A DNA stretch of 64,000 nt from Bemisia tabaci (taxonomy: Eukaryota; Arthropoda; Insecta; Hemiptera; Aleyrodidae). The stretch spans positions 35,578,122 to 35,642,121 of the forward strand of contig NC_092794.1 of NCBI RefSeq assembly GCF_918797505.1. The letters are read 5' to 3'. The translations under genes were made by a program, and so were the position numbers. Under the pieces are notes generated by a model that worked only from the letters and a program-made list of their open reading frames with translations, searched no databases and was not told the DNA's origin. Positions 35,940 to 48,322 of the stretch are shown here, one piece after another (positions within the stretch are counted from its first letter, which is position 1; each line of letters opens with the position of its first letter).

Positions 35940-36194
35940 CTGGAACACTGTGTTTATGTGCAAACTATCTTTGCCAACACTAAATTTGAATAATGAGGGC
36001 TGGACATCAAATTTGGTGGCCCCTGGCCCTTCATAGTACGAGAAAATATGGTAGTCACCCGAAGGCACTGCTGGAAACATAAACTGGCCGGATGATTGAG
36101 ATTTTGTGAAGCAAATCGGGAAGAGGTCCTTTTTAGGGATTGGGAAGTTTGCAAGATTTTTTGTTTCGCATCCAATGGCTGAAATATTTGGATT
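35940..36194 (-). CDS. NOMO: NOMO exon C
   Basis: The acceptor TTGATTCCAG ends at 36195 and the donor is GTAGGC at 35939. The exon is 255 nt, phase 0 to phase 0, coding 85 residues. It begins NPNISAIGCETKNL, continues FPICFTKSQSSGQFMFPAVP, then SGDYHIFSYYEGPGATKFDV and ends SLHINTVFQ. NOMO has LGCNVSP...YLCYTVS.EDGSFSFYSLPSGGYTVIPFYRG....FDVAPS...F.V..DSLKIEPVFH in this place. The two Cys and the SGDY/SGGY turn are conserved. The longest minus-strand ORF here is in a wrong frame; the frame given by the splice sites is the coding one. Confidence 0.88.
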
Positions 36195-36199
36195 CTGGA

Positions 36200-37055
36200 A
36201 TCAAAAATGTAAATAGTTATGGTATTTCATCAATATAAAGTAAAACGTTGTAGGTCAAACATGAGTAAAATAGTTTCTACTAAGTGCATTGACTGCCACA
36301 TTATTTTGGCACTTATTTCCTGCAGGGCTACAAAAACGCATGAAAGACGCCCCCTGGAAATTCGAACGGTGCATGCCAACAAATTCTTTGAGACAATTAA
36401 CACTAGCGCCTTCTATCGAGTATTTAGTGGTGCTGCTGGTTCACTAAAATGCTGAGAGATAGCGCCCTCCGCGTAGCTAAGCTGCACCGGAAAATCAGCT
36501 GCGCGAGCGCCTATTATTTACAACCATTAGTTAGACCTCCGTGGAATACATCGATACTGGTGGAATTTACCAGCGTGGCAGTTAACATGTTAAGTAAATA
36601 AATAGTATAGATCAGCGAAACTGACTGGCTAAATTTTTTGTCTCATTATCACAACACAGAATGTTTCCTAATACATAAGAAACTCTCTCTAATCAACAAG
36701 TCACTGGCTTATCTCTCGCTTTGGTAGTAGAGGCTCTCTACAACAGAGCAACAGCTCATACTCTAAGTGCAGAAAATGTGGAGTGATGGGTTGAGAAACG
36801 AACAAGTTTTCAAGGTTTTAGCATACTGAATCTGATGGCTTGATGGCTAATTGCAGGGCCGGACCGGCCAGGGGTGCTAAGGTGCTGTAGTGCCCTATCT
36901 TTTTTTTTTTTCTTTTTTTTTTCCAGATGAGTTGCACTTTGGTGGCTCAAAACTAAAGTTTTTCATGAGTACACCGCCGATTTTTTGGAGGGAGAGGGGG
37001 CTACTGAGAAGGTTGTAAGAGTGTACCCTTTAAAGGCTCCAAATTCAAGCGTCAA
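36200..37055. other. Intronic sequence up to the gypsy relic
   Basis: It holds a T-rich run (36899-36921) preceded by GCAGGGCCGGACCGGCC, a recurrent retroelement-tail phrase. The 3' LTR of the adjacent retrotransposon would be expected here, but I could not match it to a 5' LTR on the right. Confidence 0.35.
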
Positions 37056-37061
37056 ATTGTT

Positions 37062-39770
37062 TTAATCTTTATAGGGAGATTCGGCTCTAAATTCATTGCA
37101 TCTTTTCTCAGTTCTCTTATGGGAGTTGATTAAATTCTTCTTCACTCTATTCCACACGGCAGTCACATCCTTGGGGTCAGACAGTGTTAGTTCATTTAAA
37201 GACCAATGCAATGATAAGGGGTGGGTGGGTGGGTAGTTGAATATTATTTCTAAAGGGGTGTGTTTGTGACCTTCATGTTCCGCTAAATTAAAAGCCAGTT
37301 GGATCCAATTGAGATTTTCGTCCCACGTATTGTGAGCGTCAGAATGGTATGCTAAGAGAGCACTTTTCACATTTTTATTGACTCTTTCGGCAGAATTTGC
37401 TTATGGGTAATAAGGTGGAGTTTTAAGAAGTTTTACTCCTAGGTTGTAGCAGAAGCGAATAAACAACTCAGCACGAAAACAGGGACCATTGTTGCTGGTA
37501 AGAAATTCAGGGAAGCTGAATGATTGAAAAATTTGCCGTAAAACTTTAATGGTGGTGTCAGCTGAAGCTTGACGCACTGAAAAGAGCCAAATAAATTTTG
37601 AAAACTGATCGATGCAAACAAAAATATGCATATAACCGGATTTACTTCGGACAATTGGACCAACGTAATTAATGTGAAGTTTCTTCATAGGTCTAGACGG
37701 AACCATGGACGCCGGATTTCCAAATCTAGTGTTCTGGGCAGGTTTAGCAAAGGCACAAGTTTTGCACTCTCGAACTCTCTGCATAATATCCTGATTCATT
37801 TTTGGGTAAACGAAATGTGCTCGGATTTTTTCTATGGTCTTGAAGGATCCAAGATGAGCTCCGAAGGATGAATCTTGATAGTACTTGAAAACCATTGGAA
37901 CAAGAGAGCCAGGAAGTACAATTCTCGAGGCCTTGTATCGCGCTTGTTTGCAATACAACACGCCACGACTTAAAGAAAAAGGAGGTATTGAAATACCTTT
38001 TTTGAGAGCTGAGATTTTACCAGCAAGCTCAGGGTCTTCCGCTTGATATTTTTGGATATCCGTGTAGGCAAATGGAAAAACTGGCACTGATTGCTTGACC
38101 ACATTCACAGTTAGATTTGGTGTTTCAGGAAATTCCTCATGAAACATGCAAGATAGGCAATCTGTCACGACATTGTCAACACCTCTAATGTGACGTACTC
38201 TGAATTTAAGAGCTGTTAGACGCATAACCCAACGACCGATTCGTCCGAATTGGCGTGGATGAGACAGAACCCAACTCAACGCCTGATTATCACATTAGAG
38301 CTGAAATTCTCGATGTTCAAGATAGACTGCAAATTTGTCACGAGCAAAGAGTACTCCGAGACACTCGATCTTGTACTGAGTATACTTTCGCTCGGCTTGG
38401 GTTAAAGTTCGAGAAGCATACGCTACAGGAAGGTAGGAACTATCAAATTTTTGCATCAAGACGCCTCCAATTGCCTGGAGAGATCCATCTGCTTGGACGA
38501 GGAACTCTTTGGTGAAATCTGGTGTCCTTAAGATAGGAGGACTAATAATGCATTGCTTGAGGTTTTCAAAGGCTGTCTGTTGTTCATCTGTCCAGACAAA
38601 TAGAGCGCCTTTCTTACGCAACTTAATGAGCGGTAACGCTCTTTCGGCGAAGCAAGGAATGAATTTTCTATAGAACTGTGTCATTCCCAAAAATCTAGCA
38701 ATGCCTTTTGCGTCTTTGGGAGGTTGAAACTCTCTAATAGCGCGAGTACGCTCAGGGTCAATTTCTAGACCACAGTTGGAAATTAGGTGTCAGAGATAAG
38801 ACATTTTTTGAACTGCTATCTGGAGTTTCTTAGGATTAATAGTCATTCCGGCCTTCCGAAAGCGAGACAACACCTCATCCAGTAAGGCAATTAACTCCTC
38901 GAAAGTTTTCGCATAGAGTACAAAATCATCGAGAAAATTTACAAGATTTCTAAAGCGCAAATCATGAAATAATTAATTGCCTAAACGAGTTAGGACTTGA
39001 GCACCGGTGGCTTAATCAAAAGGCACACGGTTCCATTCATAAAGGCCAAAAGGAACACAGAAAGCGGTGAAAGCTTTTGATTGCTCAGACAAAGGAATTT
39101 GAAGATAAGCGGAGTTAAGATCTAAGACACAAAAATATTTTGCCTTACTGAGCCAATTGAAGGCTGTATTAGTGTCTGGAAGTGGCACTGTTTCTATGTC
39201 TACACTTTGGTTAAGTCGCCGATAATCGGTGACCATGCGATGAGAATCGCCCTTTGGAACAAGGAAAGCAGGTGAGGAATAACTACTACGACTGGGTCAG
39301 ATGACGCCTTCCTTCAAAAGATGTTCAATATGGCTGCGCAAAAATTCCATTTTTGGAGGTGAAAGACTATAAGGTGAAGAATGCACTGGTTTGGTACTGT
39401 TCATCACGATATCATACTCTAAAGAATTACAACATCCAAGTTTGGTGGTCACCGTGGCTTTATACCTCCTCAGAAGTCGATACACCTGGCGGCGCTTACT
39501 AGAGCTAAGGTGACTAAGGTCAGGGCCTTGATCTTCTGAGGTTCGACTACTCTCTTAGGATAAAGGGTCCTCAATTCCAAAGCAATCTGCTTCAAAGGAT
39601 GATTCACAATCTAACATGCGAGTCTGCTCATAGGCTCTGATAGGAAGACTGTCTTGTTTCCTAGCGAAACTAAACCAACAACGACCTTGATACAAATCCA
39701 AGACAAGGCCAGATTTTCTTATGAAATCAGAGCCAAGAATTACATCAGTATGTAGGCTGGGTGCTACCAA
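37062..39770 (-). pseudogene. Ty3/gypsy-type pol: protease end, RT, RNase H, integrase
   Basis: One frame runs from 39770 to 37062 without a frameshift but with several stops (including 39552-39554, 39294-39296, 39012-39014, 38295-38297 and 37401-37403). In order: VILGSDFIRKSGL (protease end); RT with MVTDYRRLNQSV, VLDLNSAYLQIPL and FLDD near 38920; YRKFIPCFAERALPLIKL thumb/connection; RNase H with QADGSLQAIGGVL and YASRTLTQAERKY; integrase with AHLGSFKTIEKIRAHF and C-x2-C zinc site, then LHINYVGPI and SNNGPCF, then NSAERVNK. The integrase core has Asn where catalytic Asp is expected at both INYVGP and SNNGP, a further sign of death. Domain order places it in Ty3/gypsy. Confidence 0.8.
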
Positions 39771-42086
39771 ACACTAGAAAGTCCACGAGTTTTCAATCTT
39801 GAAATGAATTTTAACGCACTGAGTAATAGGCATTGGTTCATGTGCTGCCGTGAAACAGGAAAAGTTACAATCCTCAATTAGGATCAGATTAGGATTGATC
39901 TGATTTGTTTTAAATAGCAGTTGTGTTCTTATATAAATAACCTTGATTAATATGTTTGTTGGTTTGAATACTATCCCTTTTTCTGTTGTTTTTAGTATGA
40001 TGATCCTTTGGCTTATAAACGTTATTTTACTTACTAAGTTTAAATTTATGAATCACATATATCTTATCATTTGTTTAATGTTCGTGTTAGGTTTATTGAT
40101 TTTAAATTTTCTATCAGTTACAACATCTTAAATACATCTACAACACATCTTGGGTAATACATCTTGAATTCTTCAGAAGATTAAAAGTTTTTTCATTGAC
40201 GAGGCACCGAGCAGCGCCTGAGTCTGCAAGGCAGGAAATTTCATAATTGCCAAAATTAGCTCTCAAATGAGGCAACGGGGCAGCGCGTCTAGCACCTACT
40301 TGATAACAACTGAGGTCTGGATAGGGACTATTACACATCTGACTCCCGCTGCAATCTATCAGATGCGAAATCAGTTTTTTGGGTCAACTCTCTTAGGGTG
40401 ATCGCGTGAAATATGCCCTTTAATACCGCGGGTGAAACAATGACGAGGGCCTGGAGGGCGATTATTATGAGAAGAAGAAAGATGATTTGGCTTAGGAACG
40501 TTGGGGCTCACATGATTAACTTCTGGAATAGGCTCTGGCACTATACGTTCTAAGACATGGTTCACAACACGCTTGTTAGGAGGTTGAGCTAGATTGGGTC
40601 TGGCAAGAAAGGCTTGTTTCAAGGAAGTAGACTGATTCTTTCGCTGACTTTCAGCAAACATCCAGTCTTGAGCAATTTGAGCATGACAAATAAGATCAAC
40701 AAAGGTTCGAGGATGTTCTTGGAATGTAAAATACATGCCCATGCCGGGGTGCATGTTGGGAATAACAATGTCCACTAGTTCAGACTCAGGTCTAGGGTCG
40801 CGAACCACACCAGCTATCAGGCTAATGTCTTGAACAAAATCAGCAAACAATTCAGCCTCAGCCAGGAAACGATCGACTGAAGTATATTTCAGCCTGCGCC
40901 CCATCAAGGCTGGTAGCAAACCTAAAGCTGCCTGATGAAAAATGTTAAAATCACCACCGGAATTTAACTCTTGGGTGACACGATAAGGCAGAGGAGGTCT
41001 GGTGATCGGGAGAATACCTTCCAAAATATCAATATCAACACTACCTATTTTATCTCTGATGCGAAGAACCTTTTTTAGAAAAACGATTAGTTTCTCAGGA
41101 TCGAAACCATTTGCTTCAGGCGGACCCTTGCAACAACCGAGTCATGGGGTTCGGTATCTTGCTGTAAACCTTGGAATTTCGAAGCCAAGAATTTTCGCCA
41201 GAATAAGAACGATGTTCACCAGAAAAGGGCCGAATATCACACTAAGGAGTTGGTTCTGAAGAAACAGGTGCATTAGGGGCCTGAGTAGAGAAAACAGGTC
41301 GCTCATTCCCTAAAAATGAGGCGAAATTTGTAGAGGGATTAAAGCTGGGTACTGAGTACCTCCCGTGATTTCCCCTAGACCATTGAGAGCGCGAGAAAAG
41401 CTTTCCTGGGAATAAGCATTTCTGCTTGAAACAGGAACAAATGAAGAGGTACTGGGACCGAAAGGATCATTTCTGGAGACACTAGGATGAGCAAATCCAA
41501 AAGGTGAGAAACAAGGTGGCATCAATACGAAGGTAGACATCCCCGGGCGAGCAATTACTTGCGAAACGTTAGACGGTTGAGAAAAGGAAACACTATGAGA
41601 CGTGGGCGCCCAGATTGATAAAATAGCAGCTGAAGCTGGAGGGGCACTAGTGAAAGCTGAAGAAAAAGTTGTCCACGTAGATGTAACAGTGGGAGTGAAT
41701 GAGGGAGCGATAGAATGTGAAAGCAAGGAAGAATCCAGCAGGCTTGCTGTGGTGTTGACGACTTCTTCTCTCACTTGTCTCTCGAAATTCTCCAATAACT
41801 TCTAACTCGAATCATTTCAACACGCACAACTTCAGTTTGCTCAGAATTAGCTATACCAAGAATACAATGATGCGAGAGAGATACAATGCTGGTAACGAAC
41901 AACAATAGGTTTATCCCGTCTGAGAGCTGGGTTGGATTCGTACTCTTTCTCATACAGCTGAACAAGTTTCACTTCCTTAGCCACAGGGGCTAATTCTCCT
42001 TCAACATCTAACGTTTGTAGGATCTGTGGTGATGGAGAGATGGAACTTTGCACCGCTTCGCGGAGCTGACCTCTTAAGGTTGTCAA
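39555..42086 (-). mobile_element. 5' part of the Ty3/gypsy relic (gag, protease), LTRs not found
   Basis: The gag frame runs 42086-40371 with stops but no shift. It includes ELVDIVIPNMHPGMGMYF and RTFVDLICHAQIAQDWM, typical of the insect gag/zinc-finger polyprotein, and a degenerate knuckle (RHCFTRGIKGHISRDHP, lacking two Cys). The protease active site CLADSGAARCLV is at about 40190-40225 in another frame. An AT-rich interruption (39900-40135) separates it from the rest of pol. The 5' leader or LTR may lie in 44050-45600, beyond younger insertions. Confidence 0.6.
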
Positions 42087-42251
42087 ATCACCCTCAGTAT
42101 CTAAAACCTCTTACGGAAAGTTTGTATCGAACATGTGATAACATTAAGAGATTAGGATAGTTCCGGTAATCCATTTCAGGATTGCGCTTCAAATTTTTCA
42201 CTTGTAGGACAATAATAATAAAAAAAATCTTTCCACGGAAAGGCATCCGCA

Positions 42252-43382
42252 CCCCAAGAAGCATAAATTGCAATTTCATTGCAATGGATTGTGAGTTGAT
42301 TGCAATTTTTGCTTGTTGCCTATACATTCATTTATAGGCGCTGAAAAAGTTGCAATTTTATTGGAATGAACTTGCAAGAAATGTAGGTTATGCTTGTTGT
42401 CTAACCTTCTTTTTCAAGGCACTATAGAGATTGCAATTTCGGTGCGATCATGTTGAAACAAATTCACGCCATATGCCTGGCATCCAATTTTCTAGTTGTT
42501 TTAAAGTTTTTTCGACTTAAATGTCTCACCTAACCCATATAGCCCAACATATTTTGAAAATATTGTCACCTTTATCAAAATATTTTCATGACAATATTGT
42601 AATTAAAATATTTTCAAAATATTTTGAAAATGTTTTTAAAACATTTTAAGGGAATATTTTGAAAATGTTTACAAAAAATATTTTTAAAATAATTCAAAAA
42701 TATTGCCTGTAAACATGCATGTTAAAAATATTCCTTAAGAAAGTTTTGAAAATATTTTAAAAATATTTTTTGAAAATATTTTTAAGTTCTCAAGTTAGTA
42801 TGTGGTGTAATTTACACCGGTGTAAATTTAGTGTAAGTACCTATTACGTGATATCGAAAAAAAAAAATCAGACAAAAAAAATATGAAAAAAAAATAACAC
42901 GAAAAAAAATAAATAATAGGCAAAAGAAAGAAGCCTGAGAAAAACGGCGTTAATCAAATCTATGATGAAAGTTGAGCCGCGCACTGACGCAATGCATACT
43001 ATAACAGCCTTAACAGGCGTGATTTCAACTTCACCCACCATCAGCTCCCTGTGGCTCAGTGGAAGAGTGCTCCCCTATGACAGTCGCGGGTCGGGTTCAA
43101 GCCCACTCAAGGGCGTCCGGTATTTTATGCTGCTAAACGTCGTAGGACATTAGGTAAGTATGGGTTCGAATTATTCTAATTTCCCCGGAAAATTTAGGGG
43201 TTGAAATTTAAAGGTCGTCAATATTGAAATTTCTTTGCAAAAAAAAAAAATTGCAACTTTTTTACGATGAGGGGGTCAGATGTTGTAAAATAATTGCAAT
43301 TTTCTTGCAAGAAAGTTGAAATCGTCTGGAAATTCTATTTCATTTAAATTGCAATTTTTTCGTTGCAAAATGCTACTTGGGA
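42252..43382. mobile_element. TIR element with TTGCAA-rich ends, carrying a tRNA-like segment
   Basis: The left end CCCCAAGAAGCATAAATTGC mirrors the right end GCAAAATGCTACTTGGGA. Subterminal AATTGCAATTT motifs are repeated at both ends. The middle is an AATATTTTGAAAATATT low-complexity array (42545-42790) and A-rich DNA. No transposase is present. Confidence 0.6.
43046..43140 (+). ncRNA. tRNA-like pol III segment
   Basis: TGGCTCAGTGG at 43052-43062 matches an A box and GGTTCAAGCCC at 43094-43104 a B box, 31 bp apart as in a tRNA. A clover-leaf cannot be completed, so it is a tRNA-derived SINE head or decayed tRNA. Confidence 0.4.
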
Positions 43383-43414
43383 CGTTCAGCCTCGATCAGA
43401 TATGATGGTACTCA

Positions 43415-44024
43415 ATGGGCCTGTTGCAAACATCTGCTAGAGCAAAACTAAGAGTTGTTTCTTATAGATAATGCCTCAAAAATCACGATGAGCGCAAAGG
43501 CAAAGTCTGAAATGCACTCATAACTTCACAGTCTGCGTAAGAAATGCGGTTTTTTGAGCTTCCCGCTTCAAAAACGATACTACGGCATAGGTGAACATTT
43601 TGTTAGAGGAGTCGTTCCATCGTCGGCAATATTCATCATGGCTGACGCCAATCCGCCAAGACACGTGTAACGGGACGAGATAACACCTGATCAGGATTAG
43701 ACCAGATAACAATCGGCGTGTTTACGTTCATATTTTCCTCGCCCGCCTTGATTGACCTTGAACTCTCCTCGAATTACGCGCGGAACTGCGGATGCGTCGG
43801 CCATGATGAATATTGCCGACGATGGAACGACTCCTCTAACAGAATGTTCACCTGTGCCGTAGTATCGTTTTGGGATTGGGAAACTCAAAAAAACGCAAAT
43901 TTCTTACGCAGATTGTGAAGTTATGAGTACATTTCAGACTTTGCCGATGCGCATCGGCATTTTTGAGGCATTATCTATAGGAAACAACTCTTATTTTTGC
44001 TAGAGCAAAAGTTTGCAACAGGCT
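43415..44024. mobile_element. TGGGCCTGTTGCAAAC foldback, copy 1
   Basis: A palindrome of about 610 bp centred near 43720. The right end is slightly decayed (CAACAGGCTTAT). It matches 61079-61699 almost throughout. ORFs on both arms (43518-43712, 43697-43888, 43718-43918) are mirror reads. Confidence 0.75.
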
Positions 44025-44344
44025 TATAACCAAAACATATCATTACACAATATGAAATTAACACAAGAGATCTGAAAATTCAGAGCCACAAGATATCACA
44101 CATACACACACAAAATACCCTAACAACTTACGCACATGGCATTGACGACCTGAAACATACACATGAAACGCACATAAAATATTAAAAATTCAATCGAGTC
44201 TGCTCTACCTAACAAGACTCATTGACTCAAAGACTCAATGTGTACTCAAATTCAAAAGGGGATTGTGGGAAAAATAACCCAAGCTCTGCTACCATTTGGC
44301 CTAGACACTCTCTCTAAAAGCACGGGAAGCGTGAGAATACCAAA

Positions 44345-44376
<32 letters not shown>

Positions 44377-44385
44377 GGAGGGAGG

Positions 44386-44447
<62 letters not shown>
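44345..44447. repeat. (GA)n microsatellite
   Basis: About 100 bp of AG dinucleotides with a GGGA-rich middle. The ORF crossing it is an artefact. Confidence 0.85.
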
Positions 44448-44449
<2 letters not shown>

Positions 44450-44459
44450 CCACTAAAAT

Positions 44460-46050
44460 AAATCTCTAATAATCAGGGCAGGTAGGTGAGCGCACGATAA
44501 TGATTCTATAGTAACAATGATACAATATATATTCAGTCTTATAAATCACAGCAATCACAGAAAACACATGGCCATATCGGTTCAGGTACGAAATAAAACT
44601 AGACAGAAATAAAGGGGAGGTTAGCAGATAGACGATCTGTTTTGTCGCTGCGTTATCAGGAAGTGATAACGCAAAAACAACACAAATAGCCTAACTGGAG
44701 TTTCTATACTTTAGAAGAGTTACATATTGGACTAAAAGAGGGCCGCAAAATTAGTGAGAAGGTCGGCCGGGAACTCAACGGCCATTAAAACAAACGCTCA
44801 TAGCCTCTAGGGCATCAATAAAGATAAATTCAAATTCGCTGGGTGGAGAGCAGAGCCAAACAAACAAAAGAACTCGAAAAAGCCAGGAACCTAAGGGTAT
44901 GGCGATTAAAGGTGTCACTACCTAGCAAGAAATTCCAGAGGGAATTAAATACAAATAAAACGGTCTCACAGAATAATCAGCATCGCTGGACAGAGAAAGT
45001 GACACATGAAAACTTGCAGGTGGTGACGGTCCGGGTTCTACAAAAGGCTCTGAACGATCAGCAACAAATCTCTTAGATCAGCACATGCTAGAAAAAGTCT
45101 GGGCTTCCAAGCTGTAACTACAGTTTCCAAGTGGAAACTTGAACCCAACTTTTCAGTTGGGAGGAACGGTGGTGAATTCAGCCAGGCTGCTCAACGAGAC
45201 AGACAGATTGGTTTGGATAAACTCAGTTTCTTCTAAGCTGCTTCAAGTCTCCATTGCCAGGAAAAGGATATCAAAACTTGGAGAAAAACAAAACACCCAG
45301 CGAAAGGGAAAAATGCGAATGGAGGTCACTCGGTTAGTAAACCGGCCGGCACGGCCGACGGGATGAACCGACGTCACTTCGCACCTGCGCGTTTGAGGGG
45401 AGCAGCCCGAGTTGCCCGAAAAAACCGCTAGATCGCGCGACAATGCTCTCTCGGAGCGCTTGTCTGGCGTTGTCGCCAAGTTGGACGGAAGAAACGTGCT
45501 AGGCGATTTTCGCAGTGGCACACTTAATTTTGGCACTTACTGCCCTCTTCGCTAACACGGCACAGCTCAGCCCCCTCCTTTCTAGATCGTTACGTATTCT
45601 ATCAACGGCCCATCACTTTGACAAAAATTAATTACCGCATCTGTAGGTACTTTGAAAAGCAGTATCGTGATCTATTAACTCAAAGGCTCCAATGAATCAT
45701 CATTTTCAGAAGAGGCTGAAATCTCAGGGAAGGTACTTAATATATTAAGGAGAATAGGGGTATAATGGGTATCATTAAAACTGGAGGTAACCAGAAAACA
45801 GTGGTAACAGTGACAAGGAGCGTATTGAGAATTGGCAAGAAGGAAACCAAAAACACAAAAGATGATCAAGTGATGGAGGTGTAAGGTTTTATTCCTCCGC
45901 GCACTTCATTGTAAAAGAAAACTTTAAATTTCTATGCTCGCAATGAAAATATTGTTTCATATGTATGAATCTAAATGTCGGGAGAAAGAAGAAACACAAA
46001 CCAAAACAAGAAATGTTGTTTTTCCTTGGCTCTATCAAATTTTTCCCAAG
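44460..46050. other. Intronic sequence, possible leader of the gypsy relic
   Basis: No gene was recognised. A GC-rich segment at 45330-45460 is unusual for the intron. TGGTAGCAGAGCTTGGG (minus, 44296-44280) resembles leader sequence of some LTR elements, but I cannot prove an LTR. Confidence 0.3.
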
Positions 46051-46059
46051 GAATATTGG

Positions 46060-46950
46060 TGAGACTTTTCTTCCCAATAAATTAAGACCAATAATTCCGG
46101 AACCGCAGTCAGGGTAGAGAGGAGGGTTCTACCATCAAAAGCATAAGCAACACTGTGAAGATGATTTGACGGAGTGAAAGCAAATGTGAATACGTAGAGC
46201 ACTTTTCACAAACTCTTGAAAAATTCGTCAAGAAGTAATAATTAGAATAACCCTTTTGGTATATCTTTTAAATGAAAAGTGTTTCAAGATACTTACATAA
46301 CAGATTTTTGAAAAAGAAGCCTCGTGTGTGAAGCATTATTATGTTTTTTTCTTTTAATTTCTTTGAGAAGATTAAGTCGTAAAAACTTACAGTAAATTCA
46401 AATGTTTCAATTTCTTTACTGATGTTATTTCAATTATTGATATTATATTTTAAACCTGCGCACTAAAGGGGGCTTTATAAAAACTACTTTTAAACAATTT
46501 TTCTTGAAATTGTCTGTTTAAAATTTATGAGTTTCCGAGTTCTTTAAACAGTTGGCACTGATTTGATGTCGATGCGAAGATCATTTGAGAAGAAGAAGAG
46601 GAGGAGGAAGAAGAAGAAGAAGGAGAAAAAGAGATGGATTGTAATGATAATTAGAAAAGATAACGCAATAGGGATGGAAGCGCCGCGCAGCAAGGTAGCG
46701 GTAGTCTGATTTACGCGGCAAATTCAAAAATGTATATTTTGAAAGAACTTGCCAGGGCCGGCTAGTTGACTCAAAACACTGGATTCCATTAGCGAACATT
46801 GGGGAGTGCTACCGACCGCATGGATTTCTATATCATTGCCAGGTAATGGTATTTAACTCAGGATCTAATTATCACTCCCGGATTGATCCCTCAAATGTCA
46901 AGACTTAAACCGCATTGCTGGCCCATCGCATCCATCTACCTGGGTTGTGA
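46060..46950 (+). repeat. Dispersed repeat, copy 2 (pair with 25510-26340)
   Basis: Same order of landmarks as copy 1, but with an expanded AAG/GGA purine tract (46593-46632). It lies about 250 bp downstream, in gene sense, of NOMO exon B. Confidence 0.7.
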
Positions 46951-47203
46951 TTGCAGAACAAAAAAAAGGGGAATCCCATTCAGATTTGAAGCCAGTGTCC
47001 GCGATGAATCAATTCGGCCTCCCGACACTTGACGTAATGCGTGCCTTCATGAGCTATCGAAGAAAATCATATGCAGTCTCAGGCTGAACAGAGTTGTATG
47101 GATATTTGAGGAATACTGATGAAGTTACTTGTTTTAACTAGAGAATAACTTTCAAACCACTCGATTGTTAGAAGTCATAAAATATGGAAGAAACTTGCCA
47201 AAC

Positions 47204-47363
47204 CTTTTTAGATGATAGCAAAACAAAGCTCACATCTCCCATTTCCTCGCCATCGCTTATAACTCTCCCAGAAACTTGGTATCCAGCAAGTTTAAAAGAG
47301 TCTTGGAGCGTGATTGCATCATTTTTTACAGTAAGCTGCAATGAGTCTTTACTTAAGAACCAC
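47204..47363 (-). CDS. NOMO: NOMO exon B
   Basis: The acceptor is TTTTACAG at 47371-47364. The exon is 160 nt and starts with the last base of the split Arg codon. It encodes WFLSKDSLQLTVKNDA, then FKLAGYQVSGRVISDGEEMG and VSFVLLSSKK. The family has W.L......VTN......AGYNVSG.VRSDGEP..GV.FLLFSS in this position. The exon ends in phase 0 at AAG with donor GTTTGG, a weak but GT-type donor. The ORF remains open a short way past the donor, but the match to the family stops exactly at SSKK. The next exon continues with NPNISAIGC, as the family requires. Confidence 0.85.
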
Positions 47364-47547
47364 CTGTAAAAGAACGACGTTACTAAATCATGGTACGTTA
47401 GGTATAAAATGGAAAAGAGATGTGTAAAACAATTTGCAAATGGAATCTATTCAAAGAAATGTTTGAACTTCAGATGATTTTTCAAGTGAATAAGATGTCT
47501 ACTCTGAGCTGCAAAAAACACATCTAAGTGCATACTGATCCACTTGG

Positions 47548-47825
47548 ACACCTAAAGTTTGATTAAAATCGGACGGAGTTTATCAGAAAGGAACTAGCCC
47601 ACATTTCCGAAAAAATTGAGTTAAGAATGTTTTTGAGTTCCACTAGCCGAATAATTTCTTCTGCCAAAAATTGAAAGTCGAATAACAGAAATTAATTTAT
47701 GAAAAGAGAGGTTAAACCTTATTTTATGCATTGAGCCTTCAGCAGGAATAAAATCTCAAACCTCTTTGTCTCAGCTCCAACTTAATGTGAGTTGGTTCCT
47801 TTCTGATGAACTCAGTCCAATTGAG
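47548..47825. repeat. Small inverted repeat
   Basis: CGGAGTTTATCAGAAAGGAAC (about 47573) pairs with GTTCCTTTCTGATGAACTC (about 47795). Arms of about 45 bp; no gene. Confidence 0.5.
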
Positions 47826-48049
47826 AGGGCTTTGTTGAAACATAAAATAATGACCATTATCCTGACAAAAGGAAGTTAAGTAATTGATTTGTTAGACCAA
47901 AAACACTGCAAAATTATTAACATTGCATTTTGAAAAATTTGGGTTTTTTAAAAAATCTAACGTCAAATTCGTTTTTCTCGTTCAAAAATACCCCCAAATA
48001 CCGAGTTTCAAACAAATCCATGAGCAAATAGCAGAGATGCCAATTTTCG

Positions 48050-48322
48050 GCCATTTGAACTTTAACCGGACGCCATTTTGAAACGGCTTAAGATAATGAC
48101 TTCGAGTTTGCGCGAAAAAATATCTTTTTTTATGCTCTTTCGAACGAGATATCACAAAGGGGGTCTTCCGATTTGAAAAAAAAAAGTTGGGGTCCACTAC
48201 CCCCCAAAGGGGGGCCAAAAAGTAGCTCCCTTGGACCTAGGAACATCCTCCAAGTTTCAAATCTCCATCTCAATTAGGTAAAAAGTTAGATGGGGGAAGG
48301 GGACTTTTCTAACACTCTGTAT
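48050..48322. repeat. CAGGGTG-type repeat, second copy
   Basis: From the right end inward on the minus strand: CAGAGTGTTAGAAAAGTCCC, then TTTTTACCTAATTGAG, matching 63177 onward. It also shares TATGCTCTTTCGAACGAGATATC with 63365-63395 (reversed) and TATGCTCTTTC-like wording with 11365. Confidence 0.55.

Noticed and set aside
35954..36175. 73-codon minus-strand ORF starting MDAKQKILQT
   Set aside because: Wrong frame within NOMO exon C; splice sites and family match choose another frame.
44238..44456. ORF with an Arg-Glu repeat
   Set aside because: It is the GA microsatellite translated.
47184..47369. 61-codon plus-strand ORF
   Set aside because: Antisense shadow of NOMO exon B.
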